Below, piece after piece: positions 8,897 to 16,959 of a stretch of 64,000 bases of DNA (its first letter is position 1; each line of letters begins with the position of its first letter). The stretch comes from Streptomyces sp. NBC_00708 (lineage in GTDB: Bacteria > Actinomycetota > Actinomycetes > Streptomycetales > Streptomycetaceae), in contig CP108997.1 in assembly GCA_036226585.1 (NCBI GenBank), forward strand, positions 1,736,001 through 1,800,000, read 5' to 3'. The notes under the pieces were generated by a model, which was not told where the DNA came from, did not search any database, and saw only the letters and a list, made by a program, of their open reading frames with translations. Made by a program: the position numbers and the translations under genes.

Positions 8897-9694
8897 GTGG
8901 AGAGTCCGCACGGGGCGGCCGTCGCCGCCGACGGCCTGGGGCTCGAAGGACCGCGCGGCTGGGCCTTCCGCGACGTGACGTTCGGCGCGGACCCCGGTGC
9001 CCTGATCGCCGTGGAGGGCCCCTCCGGCTCGGGCCGCACCTGCCTTCTGCTCACCCTGACCGGCCGTATGCGCCCCACCGAGGGCGAGGCCACGACCGCG
9101 GGCCTCGCCCTGCCGCGCCGGGCCGCCGCCGTCCGCCGCGTCGCGGCGCTGGGCCCGGTGCCCGGAGTCAGCGAGCTGGACCCGGCGTTCACGGTCGCCG
9201 AGCACCTGCGCGAACGGGCCCTGCTCCAGCGCCGCTACGACGGCTCCCTGCGCGCCCTGCTGCGCCCGCCCCGCGACCGGGCCGCCGCGGCCCGCGCCCG
9301 GATCGACGCCGCCCTGGACGCCGCGGGGCTGGACCCCGCCACGCTGCCCAAGGCCGAGCGCACCGCCGTACGCGACCTGGAACGGCCCCAGGCGCTGCGG
9401 CTCTCCGTGGCCCTCGCGCTGATGGGCCGGCCCCGGCTGCTCGCGGTGGACGACACCGATCTGAAGCTGTCCGACGCCGAGCGCGCCGAGGTCTGGGAGC
9501 TGCTGCGGTCCGTGGCCGCCGCCGGCACCACCGTGCTCGCCGTCTGCAGCGAGGCACCCGGGGACGCCGTCACCGTACGCACGGACACGCCTGCGGAAAC
9601 CCCCGAACCGGCTGAACCGGCACGGGCCGGGTCCACAGCCACCACGCACGAGGAGGGACCGGCCGATGCGTTCGCCGAAACTGGCCGCGCTTGA
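8897..9694 (+). CDS. ABC-type ATP-binding protein with degenerate motifs, paired with YhgE/Pip
   Basis: A 265-residue protein with the length and order of an ABC nucleotide-binding domain but altered key residues. The P-loop GPSGSGRT (41-48) has Arg47 instead of Lys. Walker B LLAVDDTD (181-188) has Asp where the catalytic Glu is expected. The ABC signature is replaced by LERPQ (161-165), and no H-loop His is seen near residue 217. The GTG start follows a GAGGGGAGGGG ribosome binding site. Its 3' end overlaps the YhgE gene by 29 nt, so the two are translationally linked. It may bind nucleotide weakly or act as a regulatory subunit; ordinary transport ATPase activity is doubtful. Confidence 0.75.
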   Translation: MESPHGAAVAADGLGLEGPRGWAFRDVTFGADPGALIAVEGPSGSGRTCLLLTLTGRMRPTEGEATTAGLALPRRAAAVRRVAALGPVPGVSELDPAFTVAEHLRERALLQRRYDGSLRALLRPPRDRAAAARARIDAALDAAGLDPATLPKAERTAVRDLERPQALRLSVALALMGRPRLLAVDDTDLKLSDAERAEVWELLRSVAAAGTTVLAVCSEAPGDAVTVRTDTPAETPEPAEPARAGSTATTHEEGPADAFAETGRA

Positions 9695-11753
9695 GCTGAG
9701 GCGCTTCGGCAGGGGGCGCCTGCCGCGCGCCGCCCTCGCCGCGCTCCTGCTGCTCCCGCTGCTCTACGGCGCCCTGTACCTGTGGTCCTTCTGGGACCCG
9801 TACGGCCGTCTGGACCGCATCCCGGTCGCCCTGGTCAACGACGACGAGGGCGCGACCGCCGACGGCAAGCGCCTCGCGGCGGGCGATCAGATCACCGGCA
9901 AGCTCCTCGACTCGAAGACGTTCGACTGGCACGAGGTGAGCGCCGAGGAGGCGGACCGGGGCGTCGAGGACGGCACGTACTACCTCTCGCTGCGCATGCC
10001 CGCCGACTTCAGCCGGCGCATCGCCTCCAGCGCGGGCGACTCCCCCGAGACCGGCGCGCTCCAGGTGCGGACCAACGACGCGAACAACTACATCGTCGGG
10101 CAGATCTCCCGGACGGTGTTCTCCGAGGTGCGCACGGCCGCGTCGGCCAACGCCTCGCGCGGGTTCCTGGACCGCATCTTCATCAGCTTCTCCGATCTCC
10201 ACGACGAGACGGCGAAGGCGGCCAAGGGCGCCGCCGACCTCAAGGACGGGATCGGCAAGGCCAAGAAGGGCTCGAAGGATCTCGCGGACGGGCTGAAGGA
10301 CGCCAGGAAGGGCAGCGGCAAGCTGGCCGGCGGGATCGTGAAGCTGAACAAGGGCGCGGGCGATCTGGAGACCGGTTCGCGCCAGGTCGCCGACGGCACC
10401 CAGCTCCTCGCCGACAAGGTCAACGGGGTGGCCGCCGACGTGCGCCCGTTCCTGAAGGACAACGGGAAGACCATCGGCGACACCGCCCGGCTGGTCGCCG
10501 ACTCGTCGAAGACCGTACGGGACAACCTGGACCTGCTGGTGAAGACGGCGCCCACCGCCGCCACCGCCGCGCACACCGCCGCCGACGACCTCACCGAGAT
10601 CCACCGCACCCGCTGCACCGAGCAGCCGGTCCCCGACCCCACCGTCTGCCCGCCGCTCAAGCGGGCCGTGACGGCGGCGGACGACGTCGCCGCCGTCGCC
10701 GACGACGTGAACGCGCTGGTCAAGAACCAGAACGGGGACCTCAAGAAGCTGCGCACCCAGCTGACGACCCTGGAGAAGCAGGCGAAGGCCCTCGCCGCGC
10801 GCTCCCCGCACCTGGACGAGGACCTGGAAGCCGCGGTCAAGAAGGTCAACGCGCTGAACACCGGCGCGCACAAGGTCGCCAAGGGCGCCGGCCAGCTGCA
10901 CACCGGCCTCGGCACGGCCAAGACCGGCTCGGCCGACCTGAACACGGGCGTCGGCAAACTCAAGAAGGGCGCCCTCGGCCTGGACAAGGGGATGGTCCGG
11001 CTCAGCGACGGCTCCACTACGCTCGCCCAGGGCCTCGGCGACGGCGTCGACAAGATCCCCGACTACGGAAAGAAGGACCGCGACGCCCGTACGGAGGTCA
11101 TGGCCGACCCCGTACGGCTGGCCTCCCAGTCGCTGCACTCCGCCCCGAACTACGGCACGGGCTTCGCGCCCTACTTCATCCCGCTCTCCCTGTGGGTCGG
11201 CGCGATGGTGGCGTACATGCTGATCCAGCCGCTCAGCCGGCGCGCACTGGCCGCCGGGGCACCGGCCTGGCGGATCGCGCTCGCGGGCTGGCTGCCGGTG
11301 GCCGGGATCGGGCTGCTCCAGACGGCCGCGCTGATGTCCGTCCTGCACTGGGGCCCCGGCCTCGACATGGCGCACACCGCCGGGACGCTCGGCTTCCTGG
11401 CGCTGGTCACCTGCTGCTTCGCGGCGATCGTGCAGTGGCTGAACGCCTGCTTCGGGGCGGCGGGGCGCATCCTCGTCCTCGCGCTGCTGATGCTCCAGCT
11501 GACCTCGGCCGGCGGCACCTACCCCGTACAGACCAGTCCTGGCTTCTTCAACGCGATCCACCCCTACCTGCCGATGAGCTACGTCGTGGAGGGGCTGCGC
11601 CGGCTGATCACGGGCGGCGGGCTCGGCCCGGTCTGGCAGGGCTGCGCGGTCCTGGCGGCGTTCACCGCCGGTGCGCTCGCGCTGACCGCCCTGTCGGCAC
11701 GCCGCAAGCAGATGTGGACACTGGAGCGGCTCCACCCGGAGCTGAGCCTGTGA
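9666..11753 (+). CDS. YhgE/Pip family membrane protein
   Basis: A 695-residue protein with one N-terminal transmembrane helix (about 22-42), a large extracytoplasmic region, and five or six helices in the last 190 residues. That is the ABC-2-like topology of the YhgE/Pip (phage infection protein) family. The VALVNDDEGA motif after the first helix is a family hallmark. The soluble region contains repeated xGxxxLxxG units (KGAADLKDGIGKAKKG, SKDLADGLKDARKGS, GKLAGGIVKLNKGA, ETGSRQVADGTQLLADKV), likely a long helical stalk. It is encoded between a degenerate ABC ATPase and a TetR regulator. The substrate is unknown; export or envelope display of a factor is a reasonable inference. Confidence 0.88.
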   Translation: MRSPKLAALELRRFGRGRLPRAALAALLLLPLLYGALYLWSFWDPYGRLDRIPVALVNDDEGATADGKRLAAGDQITGKLLDSKTFDWHEVSAEEADRGVEDGTYYLSLRMPADFSRRIASSAGDSPETGALQVRTNDANNYIVGQISRTVFSEVRTAASANASRGFLDRIFISFSDLHDETAKAAKGAADLKDGIGKAKKGSKDLADGLKDARKGSGKLAGGIVKLNKGAGDLETGSRQVADGTQLLADKVNGVAADVRPFLKDNGKTIGDTARLVADSSKTVRDNLDLLVKTAPTAATAAHTAADDLTEIHRTRCTEQPVPDPTVCPPLKRAVTAADDVAAVADDVNALVKNQNGDLKKLRTQLTTLEKQAKALAARSPHLDEDLEAAVKKVNALNTGAHKVAKGAGQLHTGLGTAKTGSADLNTGVGKLKKGALGLDKGMVRLSDGSTTLAQGLGDGVDKIPDYGKKDRDARTEVMADPVRLASQSLHSAPNYGTGFAPYFIPLSLWVGAMVAYMLIQPLSRRALAAGAPAWRIALAGWLPVAGIGLLQTAALMSVLHWGPGLDMAHTAGTLGFLALVTCCFAAIVQWLNACFGAAGRILVLALLMLQLTSAGGTYPVQTSPGFFNAIHPYLPMSYVVEGLRRLITGGGLGPVWQGCAVLAAFTAGALALTALSARRKQMWTLERLHPELSL

Positions 11754-11782
11754 GCCTGCCCGGACCTGTGAGAATCAGGAGC

Positions 11783-12394
11783 ATGGAAAGCAGTAGCAGC
11801 ACGCGCCGCCAGGCCACCCGGCAGAAGCTCTACGAAGCCGCCGTCACCCTCATCGCCGAGAAGGGCTTCTCGGCGACCACGGTGGACGAGATCGCGGACC
11901 GGGCCGGGGTCGCCAAGGGCACGGTCTACTACAACTTCAAGAGCAAGACCGAGCTCTTCGAGGAGCTGCTGCGCCACGGCGTCGGACTGCTCACCGCCTC
12001 CCTGCGCGCGGCGGCCGAGGAGACCGGCGCGCGCGGCGGCAGCCGGGTCGAGGCGCTGGACGCCATGATCCGGGCCGGACTGGTCTTCATCGACCGCTAC
12101 CCCGCCTTCACCCAGCTGTACGTGGCCGAGCTGTGGCGCACCAACCGTGCCTGGCAGTCCACCCTGCTGGTGGTGCGCCGCGACGCGGTCGCCGTGGTGG
12201 AGGGCGTCATCGCGGAAGGCGTGGCGAACGGCGAGCTGAGCGAGGAGATCGACGTCCCGCTGACGGCGGCGGCGCTGGTCGGCATGGTGCTGGTGGCGGC
12301 GCTGGACTGGCAGGCGTTCCAGCCGGAGCGCTCGATCGACGATGTGCACTCGGCGCTGTCCCTGCTGCTGCGCGGGCGCGTCAGCGGGCACTGA
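11783..12394 (+). CDS. TetR/AcrR family transcriptional regulator
   Basis: A 203-residue regulator with an N-terminal helix-turn-helix (about residues 10-56: RQKLYEAAVTLIAEKG...TVDEIADRAGVAKGTVYYNF) and a C-terminal helical ligand-binding domain. The ATG at 11783 has an AGGAG ribosome binding site and begins 29 nt after the YhgE stop, so it is the third gene of the operon. The palindrome ACTGACCAGTCAGT upstream of the first gene is the probable operator. YhgE-linked TetR proteins commonly regulate their own operon. The inducer cannot be predicted. Confidence 0.92.
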   Translation: MESSSSTRRQATRQKLYEAAVTLIAEKGFSATTVDEIADRAGVAKGTVYYNFKSKTELFEELLRHGVGLLTASLRAAAEETGARGGSRVEALDAMIRAGLVFIDRYPAFTQLYVAELWRTNRAWQSTLLVVRRDAVAVVEGVIAEGVANGELSEEIDVPLTAAALVGMVLVAALDWQAFQPERSIDDVHSALSLLLRGRVSGH

Positions 12395-12416
12395 GGCCGC
12401 CGCGCCGGTCCGTACG

Positions 12417-12478
12417 CACGAAGGCGCCGGCCGTGCCGGGCCCGGGATTCCGAGCCCGCCCGACCGGCGCCTTCCGTG
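12417..12478 (+). terminator. Terminator hairpin after the tetR gene
   Basis: AAGGCGCCGG (12421-12430) pairs with CCGGCGCCTT (12464-12473). Flanking bases (GCAC/GTGC, with a one-base bulge) extend the stem, and a smaller inner GGGC/GCCC stem is possible. It starts about 25 nt after the tetR stop. Confidence 0.75.
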
Positions 12479-12550
12479 CTGCCGGAGGACCGTCCCCCGT
12501 GACCCCGTGTCCCCCGTGGTCCCGAAGTCCTCCGCCGCGCACCCCCGTTC

Positions 12551-12613
12551 GGAAGGGGGAGCCGCTCCGCTACCGCCGCCCCGTGCCGGCGGTGGCGGAG
12601 CGGCGCCCCTTCC
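12551..12613. repeat. Long imperfect inverted repeat (63 nt)
   Basis: GGAAGGGG (12551-12558) pairs with CCCCTTCC (12606-12613). Inside it, GCCGCTCCGCTACCGCCG (12561-12578) pairs with CGGCGGTGGCGGAGCGGC (12587-12604) with one mismatch, and the apical loop is 8 nt. The combined stem is about 26 bp. It lies in the gap between tetR and the DUF4126 gene, beyond the tetR terminator. It may be a second terminator or a structured RNA element. Confidence 0.7.
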
Positions 12614-12673
12614 GTGCCCCCCACTCTGCCGTCCGGGCAGGTCGTCGCCCATCCGTGCGGCTACTCATCCCGC

Positions 12674-12697
12674 GCCCTGAGTACGGGTACTCAGGGC
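12674..12697. promoter_or_regulatory. MacR-type inverted repeat upstream of the DUF4126 gene
   Basis: GCCCTGAGTA-CGGG-TACTCAGGGC is a perfect 10-bp inverted repeat. It contains TGAGTAC-GG-GTACTCA (12678-12693), which equals the consensus (TGAGTAC, two bases, GTACTCA) that I recall as reported for the Streptomyces response regulator MacR. The window also encodes a MacR/MacS-like pair at 34.0-35.9 kb. The site is centred about 64 bp before the predicted leaderless start at 12750, a typical activator position. Confidence 0.75.
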
Positions 12698-12749
12698 CGG
12701 GTGTCCGCGCCCTGCCCCGATGTCGGAGCCGCTGGCTACCATCACGTCC

Positions 12750-13379
12750 GTGTCCGTACTTCCTCTGGTCTTCACAAGCGGCTGGGCGAGCGGGATCAAC
12801 GCGTACGCGGTGGTCCTCCTGCTCGGCATATTCGGCGCGACCGGCGTCAGCGACGAGGTGCCCGCCTCGCTCCAGCGCACCGACGTCCTCGTGGTCGTCG
12901 CGGTCCTCTTCCTCTGCGAGGTGGTCGCGGACAAGGTCCCGTACGTGGACACCGTCTGGGACGCGATCCACACGGTCGTCCGGCCGGTGACCGGTGCGGT
13001 CGTGGCGGCGCTCCTGGCCGGCGAGAGCGGTTCGCTGCCGCAGCTCGCGGCCGGCGCCATCGGGGGGTCCACCGCGCTGGTGAGCCATCTGGTGAAGGCC
13101 GGGACGCGGATGGCGGTCAACACCTCCCCCGAACCGTTCAGCAACATCGCGCTGAGCGCCGCCGAGGACCTGGGCGTCGCGGGGATCGTCACCTTCGCGA
13201 TCTTCCATCCGTGGATCGCGGCCGGCCTCGCCGGAACGCTCCTCGTCATCGGCCTGGTGGTCGTGATCTTCCTGGCCTCCCGCATCCGCAGGTTCTGGCG
13301 CCGCAGAGCGCAGCGGCGCGAGGAGAAGCGCCGGGCACAGCAGCCCGGCTACCCGGCGCCGGGTGCCCCTCCGACCTGA
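12750..13379 (+). CDS. DUF4126 family integral membrane protein, predicted MacR target
   Basis: A 209-residue protein with four to five transmembrane helices. It starts VSVLPLVFTSGWASGINAYAVVLLLG and includes the DUF4126-type pattern FTSGWASGINAY and FSNIALSAAEDLGVAG. The C-terminus is cytoplasmic, basic and Pro-rich. The GTG at 12750 was preferred because a TACCAT -10 hexamer (12737-12742) lies 7 nt before it, giving a leaderless mRNA; an in-frame ATG at 12720 is the alternative. The upstream perfect MacR-like palindrome suggests control by the two-component system at 34 kb. Molecular function is unknown. Confidence 0.85.
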   Translation: MSVLPLVFTSGWASGINAYAVVLLLGIFGATGVSDEVPASLQRTDVLVVVAVLFLCEVVADKVPYVDTVWDAIHTVVRPVTGAVVAALLAGESGSLPQLAAGAIGGSTALVSHLVKAGTRMAVNTSPEPFSNIALSAAEDLGVAGIVTFAIFHPWIAAGLAGTLLVIGLVVVIFLASRIRRFWRRRAQRREEKRRAQQPGYPAPGAPPT

Positions 13380-13417
13380 CGGCCGGGGTGTCGGTGGCGG
13401 CGGTTAAGGTCGCTTCC

Positions 13418-14926
13418 ATGGCACGAATTGCGGTGATCGGCGCCGGGATGGGCGCGATGGCGGCGGCGGCCCGGCTGGCCGTGGCAGGCCACCGGGTGGT
13501 GGTGTACGAGCGGTCGCGGACGTACGGCGGCTCGCTCGGGCAGCACGCCGAGGAGGGCTTCGCGTTCGACACCGGGCCCGGACTGCTCCACCTTCCCGCG
13601 GTCTACCGGGACCTGTTCGTGAAGACCGGCAAGGAGCCGCTGGAGCGGTGCGTCACGCTGGCCCAGGTGGACCCGGCGAGCCGCCATGTCTTCGCGGACG
13701 GCACCGTCGTCTCCCTGCCGAACGCCTCGCGCGCCGGGACCCTCGCCGCCCTCGACACCGCGCTCGGTGGCGGTGCGGGCGCGACATGGGGGGCGTTCCT
13801 CGACCGGGCCCGGGACGCGTGGGACCGCTCGCGGCGGCCGCTCCTGGAGGAGCCGCTGCGCCCCGACTGGCAGGTGCTGGGCCGTGACCCGTATCCGGCC
13901 GAGGAGCGCCGGCGGCTGCTGCGCCCGGCGCGGCGGGCGGGGACGGTCGCGGAGATCGGTTCCTGGGAGCTGGCGGACCCCCGGCTGGCGGCCCTGCTCG
14001 ACGGGTACGCCCTCGCGTACGGTCTGGACCCGCTGCGCGCGCCGGCGGGCGCGGCGCTGCTGCCGTACATGGAGGAGACGTTCGGCAGCTGGTACGTCAT
14101 GGGCGGCATGCGGGCGCTGGCGCGGGCGGTGTACGAGCGGTGCCTGGCCCGGAAGGCGGAGTTCGCCTTCGGTGCCGAGGTGGCCCGGGTCGTCGAGAAG
14201 GACGGCCGCGCGGCGGGCGTGGAGCTGACGGACGGGACGGTCGCGGAGGCGGACCACGTGGTGCTCGGGGCGCGGCCGTGGCCCGGTCTGGTGCCGGGTC
14301 AGGAGCTGTGGGCCGACGGGGATGTGACGGCGCGTGCGGACGCGGGGGCGAGCGGCCGGTTCGTGGTGATGCTGTCGCTGCGCGGCGGGCGGCCCGCCGA
14401 TGCCGTGCACCGGACCGTGGTCCACCCGGCGGACGGGGCGGACGAGCGCGCGGCGGTGTTCGGGGGCCGGACCGCCGCGCACCCCACGGTGACCGTGCTG
14501 CGGCCCGACGACCCGACGACCCGCCCCGACGCGGAGCACGAGGCGGTGACGCTGATGGCGACGGTGGCCCCGCACGGCCCGGTGGACTGGACGGACGAGG
14601 CGCTGCGGGCGCGGTTCGCGGACACGCTGATCGACGCGGCGGGCGCGGCGGTGCCGGGCCTGCGGGAGCGGGTGCTGCGGACGACGGTGCGGACGCCTGC
14701 CGAGACCGCCGCGGACACGGGTGCCGTGGGCGGTGCCGTTCCGGCGCCGGCGCTGGCGGGGGCCGGGGGCGCGTTCCTGCACGCCGCCAACCGGACCCGG
14801 CTGCCGGGTCTGCTGCTGGCCGGCGGCTGGTCGCATCCGGGCGGCGGACTCGCGCACGCGGGCATGTCCGGGGCGCTGGTCGCGGGGACCGTGGTGGAGG
14901 GGGACGGCTTCCGCGGCTCGCGGTGA
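13418..14926 (+). CDS. FAD-dependent oxidoreductase related to phytoene desaturase (CrtI-like)
   Basis: A 502-residue flavoprotein. The N-terminal dinucleotide-binding fold is RIAVIGAGMGAMAAAARLA (G8, G10, with Ala at the third Gly) followed by VVVYERS. The GGS/FDTGPGLLHLPAVYR block is typical of CrtI-like amine oxidases, and a C-terminal FAD-binding motif (LLLAGGWSHPGGGLAHAGMSGALVA) is present. The ATG at 13418 has a TAAGGT -10 element (13405-13410) 7 nt before it, suggesting leaderless translation. No other carotenoid genes are nearby, so a role in carotenoid synthesis is not supported. It is better treated as an orphan flavin desaturase or oxidase. Confidence 0.85.
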   Translation: MARIAVIGAGMGAMAAAARLAVAGHRVVVYERSRTYGGSLGQHAEEGFAFDTGPGLLHLPAVYRDLFVKTGKEPLERCVTLAQVDPASRHVFADGTVVSLPNASRAGTLAALDTALGGGAGATWGAFLDRARDAWDRSRRPLLEEPLRPDWQVLGRDPYPAEERRRLLRPARRAGTVAEIGSWELADPRLAALLDGYALAYGLDPLRAPAGAALLPYMEETFGSWYVMGGMRALARAVYERCLARKAEFAFGAEVARVVEKDGRAAGVELTDGTVAEADHVVLGARPWPGLVPGQELWADGDVTARADAGASGRFVVMLSLRGGRPADAVHRTVVHPADGADERAAVFGGRTAAHPTVTVLRPDDPTTRPDAEHEAVTLMATVAPHGPVDWTDEALRARFADTLIDAAGAAVPGLRERVLRTTVRTPAETAADTGAVGGAVPAPALAGAGGAFLHAANRTRLPGLLLAGGWSHPGGGLAHAGMSGALVAGTVVEGDGFRGSR

Positions 14927-14960
14927 GCGGTCCGGGGCCTTCAGCGGCGGTGACGGGCCG

Positions 14961-15839
14961 TCAGTAGCGGTACTGGTCGTTGTAGCCGGTGTCGTAGCCG
15001 TTGGGGTACGGGGCCGGCTGGGCGGCGGGCTGCTGCGGGTACTGCTCGCCCTCGCGCTGCTGCGGCACCCACACACCGCCCGGCGGGGTCTCGGACGGCC
15101 CGTAGCCGTCGGGCTGCGCGTACGGGTCGCCGCCGCCGTACTGCTGCTGGTTGCCGTACCCGTCGTAGTTCCCGTAGCCGTCGTAGGAGCCGTACTGCGG
15201 GGTGCTCGCGGTGGTGCCGATGTACGGGTCGGAGTAGGCGGCGTAGCTCTGCTGGTCCGTGCCGTAGTCGTACTGCCCCGCCGCGGCGTAGCCGTCCTGG
15301 CTCTGGGGCTGGGGCTGGGCGGCGTAGTCGGTGTACGGGTCGTAGGCGTCGTAACCCGGGGCGGCCTGGGGCTCGTGGGAGGGCCGGGACGGCGCGGGGT
15401 CGGTGTACACGCCGTACTGGCCGGTGTCGTCGGGCATCGGTTCGGTCGCGTAGACCGAGGCCGGGGCGGCCGGCGGGGCGGACGGGGCGTCAGGGGCGCC
15501 GCCCTCGTACTCCACCTCCAGGTCCGAGACCTCCAGCGTGGGCTTGCGGTCGCCGCCGCCGCGTCGGCGACGGCTCTCGCCGGGCTTGCCCCCTATCGCC
15601 CAGCCGGTGGAGAAGCCCTTGCGGAAGGAGAGCGTGACGTAGGTCTGGCCGGTGGCGAAGGCCACGGCGCCGAGGGCGATGACGGGGACGGACGGCATCA
15701 GGACGCCGATGACCACACCGAGGAAGCCGGTGAAGGCGAGCAGCCGCCAGCGCAGCCGCGCCTTGTACTGCAGCAGCACCTCGCCGAGCAGCCACAGCGC
15801 GACGACACCGAATGCGATGTAGAGGACCGTCCAGCCCAT
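14961..15839 (-). CDS. Membrane-anchored protein with Tyr/Gln/Gly-rich low-complexity tail
   Basis: A 292-residue protein. The first 70 residues hold two to three hydrophobic helices (MGWTVLYIAFGVVALWLLGEV; FTGFLGVVIGVLMPSVPVIA). A basic patch (ESRRRRGGGDRK, about residues 88-99) follows. Residues 100-292 are disordered and extremely rich in Tyr, Gln, Pro and Gly (for example YGSYDGYGNYDGYGNQQQYG), ending DTGYNDQYRY. No enzymatic motif is visible. Tyr-rich tails of this kind can drive self-association or be phosphorylated, but that is inference. It lies upstream of and convergent to the CrtI-like gene. Confidence 0.8.
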   Translation of the reverse strand: MGWTVLYIAFGVVALWLLGEVLLQYKARLRWRLLAFTGFLGVVIGVLMPSVPVIALGAVAFATGQTYVTLSFRKGFSTGWAIGGKPGESRRRRGGGDRKPTLEVSDLEVEYEGGAPDAPSAPPAAPASVYATEPMPDDTGQYGVYTDPAPSRPSHEPQAAPGYDAYDPYTDYAAQPQPQSQDGYAAAGQYDYGTDQQSYAAYSDPYIGTTASTPQYGSYDGYGNYDGYGNQQQYGGGDPYAQPDGYGPSETPPGGVWVPQQREGEQYPQQPAAQPAPYPNGYDTGYNDQYRY

Positions 15840-15889
15840 GCCCGCCCCCTTCTACGGCCTCCGCCCCGGGTCGTGGCGGGTACGGCCTG

Positions 15890-16807
15890 TCACGACTGCT
15901 TGTGCAGTCCGAGATTCTCGTAGATCTCGAGCGTCGCAGTCGAGTTGTTCAGCGTGATGAAGTGCAGTCCGGGCACACCCTCGGAAAGCAGCTTCGCGCT
16001 GAACCGCGTTGCGAAGTCGATGCCAATGGAGCGTACAGCGGCGGGGTCGTCCTTGGCGGCGAGGATGCGCTCTTTCAGGTCGTCGGGCAGCTTCGCGTCG
16101 CTGAGCTGGGAGAACCGTTCCAGTTGCCGGACGTTGGTGACCGGCATGACCTCGGGGATGATCGGGGTTTCGCAACCTGCGGCGACCACTCGGTCACGCA
16201 TCCGGAGATATGCCTCCGGGTCGAAGAACATCTGCGTGATCGCGTAGTCGGCGCCCGCGCGGCACTTGTCCACGAAGTGCCGGATGTCGGTGTCCCAGTC
16301 CTCCGAGCGCGGGTGCCGCTCGGGGAACGCGGCGACGCCCACGCAGAAGTCACCGGCCTCCTTGATCAGCCGGACCAGGTCGGCCGCGTACTTCACGCCC
16401 TGCGGGTGCTCGACCCAAGGGCCCAGCGGGTCGCCCGGCGGGTCGCCGCGCACGGCGAGGATGTTCCGGATACCGGCGTCCGCGTACTGGCCGACCATGT
16501 TGCGCAGCTCGGCGATCGAGTGGTTGACCGCCGTGAGGTGCGCGACCGGCGTCAGCGTCGACTCGGCGGCGATGTCCTGGGTGGCCTTCACCGTGCCGAC
16601 GCGGGTGGACCCGCCGGCCCCGTACGTCACCGAGACGAAGCTCGGCGCGACGGCCTCGACCCGGCGCAGCGCGTTCCACAGGTTGCGCTCGCTCTTCTCG
16701 GTCTTGGGCGCCCAGAACTCGAACGAGTACGAGGTCGCGCCGGTCTCGAGCATCTCACGCACGGTGCGCGCGTGATCTGTCCTGGTGGAAGGTGTGCCAA
16801 GGGCCAT
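15890..16807 (-). CDS. metF: Methylenetetrahydrofolate reductase
   Basis: Reduces 5,10-methylene-THF to 5-methyl-THF for methionine synthesis. The 305-residue TIM-barrel protein shows family blocks [45 protein letters not shown] and a C-terminal [20 protein letters not shown]. The length is normal. The gene has a good promoter immediately upstream: TTGGGA, 17 bp, TAACCT, with the -10 ending 6 nt before the ATG. It is therefore probably leaderless, and no ribosome binding site is visible. No SAM or B12 riboswitch is apparent here. Confidence 0.96.
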   Translation of the reverse strand: MALGTPSTRTDHARTVREMLETGATSYSFEFWAPKTEKSERNLWNALRRVEAVAPSFVSVTYGAGGSTRVGTVKATQDIAAESTLTPVAHLTAVNHSIAELRNMVGQYADAGIRNILAVRGDPPGDPLGPWVEHPQGVKYAADLVRLIKEAGDFCVGVAAFPERHPRSEDWDTDIRHFVDKCRAGADYAITQMFFDPEAYLRMRDRVVAAGCETPIIPEVMPVTNVRQLERFSQLSDAKLPDDLKERILAAKDDPAAVRSIGIDFATRFSAKLLSEGVPGLHFITLNNSTATLEIYENLGLHKQS

Positions 16808-16813
16808 ACGGGC

Positions 16814-16842
16814 AGGTTAACCAGGGCGGGGCGGGCTCCCAA
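16814..16842 (-). promoter_or_regulatory. metF promoter (leaderless)
   Basis: On the minus strand TTGGGA (16842-16837) and TAACCT (16819-16814) are separated by 17 bp, and the -10 ends 6 nt before the metF ATG at 16807. Spacing and position fit a housekeeping-sigma promoter giving a leaderless mRNA. Confidence 0.65.
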
Positions 16843-16959
16843 CCGAACCGGAGTCATTTGCCGGAATTGACTGATTCTTGTCCATCCTTCGGACAGATTC
16901 GTCCCAGACCCGCCTCCGGGGCGTCGTTCGGCCGGCCGGCCCGGAACCCGCGGCCCCGG

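Noticed and set aside
13418..14926. Carotenoid biosynthesis cluster around the CrtI-like gene
   Set aside because: No crtE, crtB, crtY or cyclase-like neighbours are present, so a pathway assignment is not justified.
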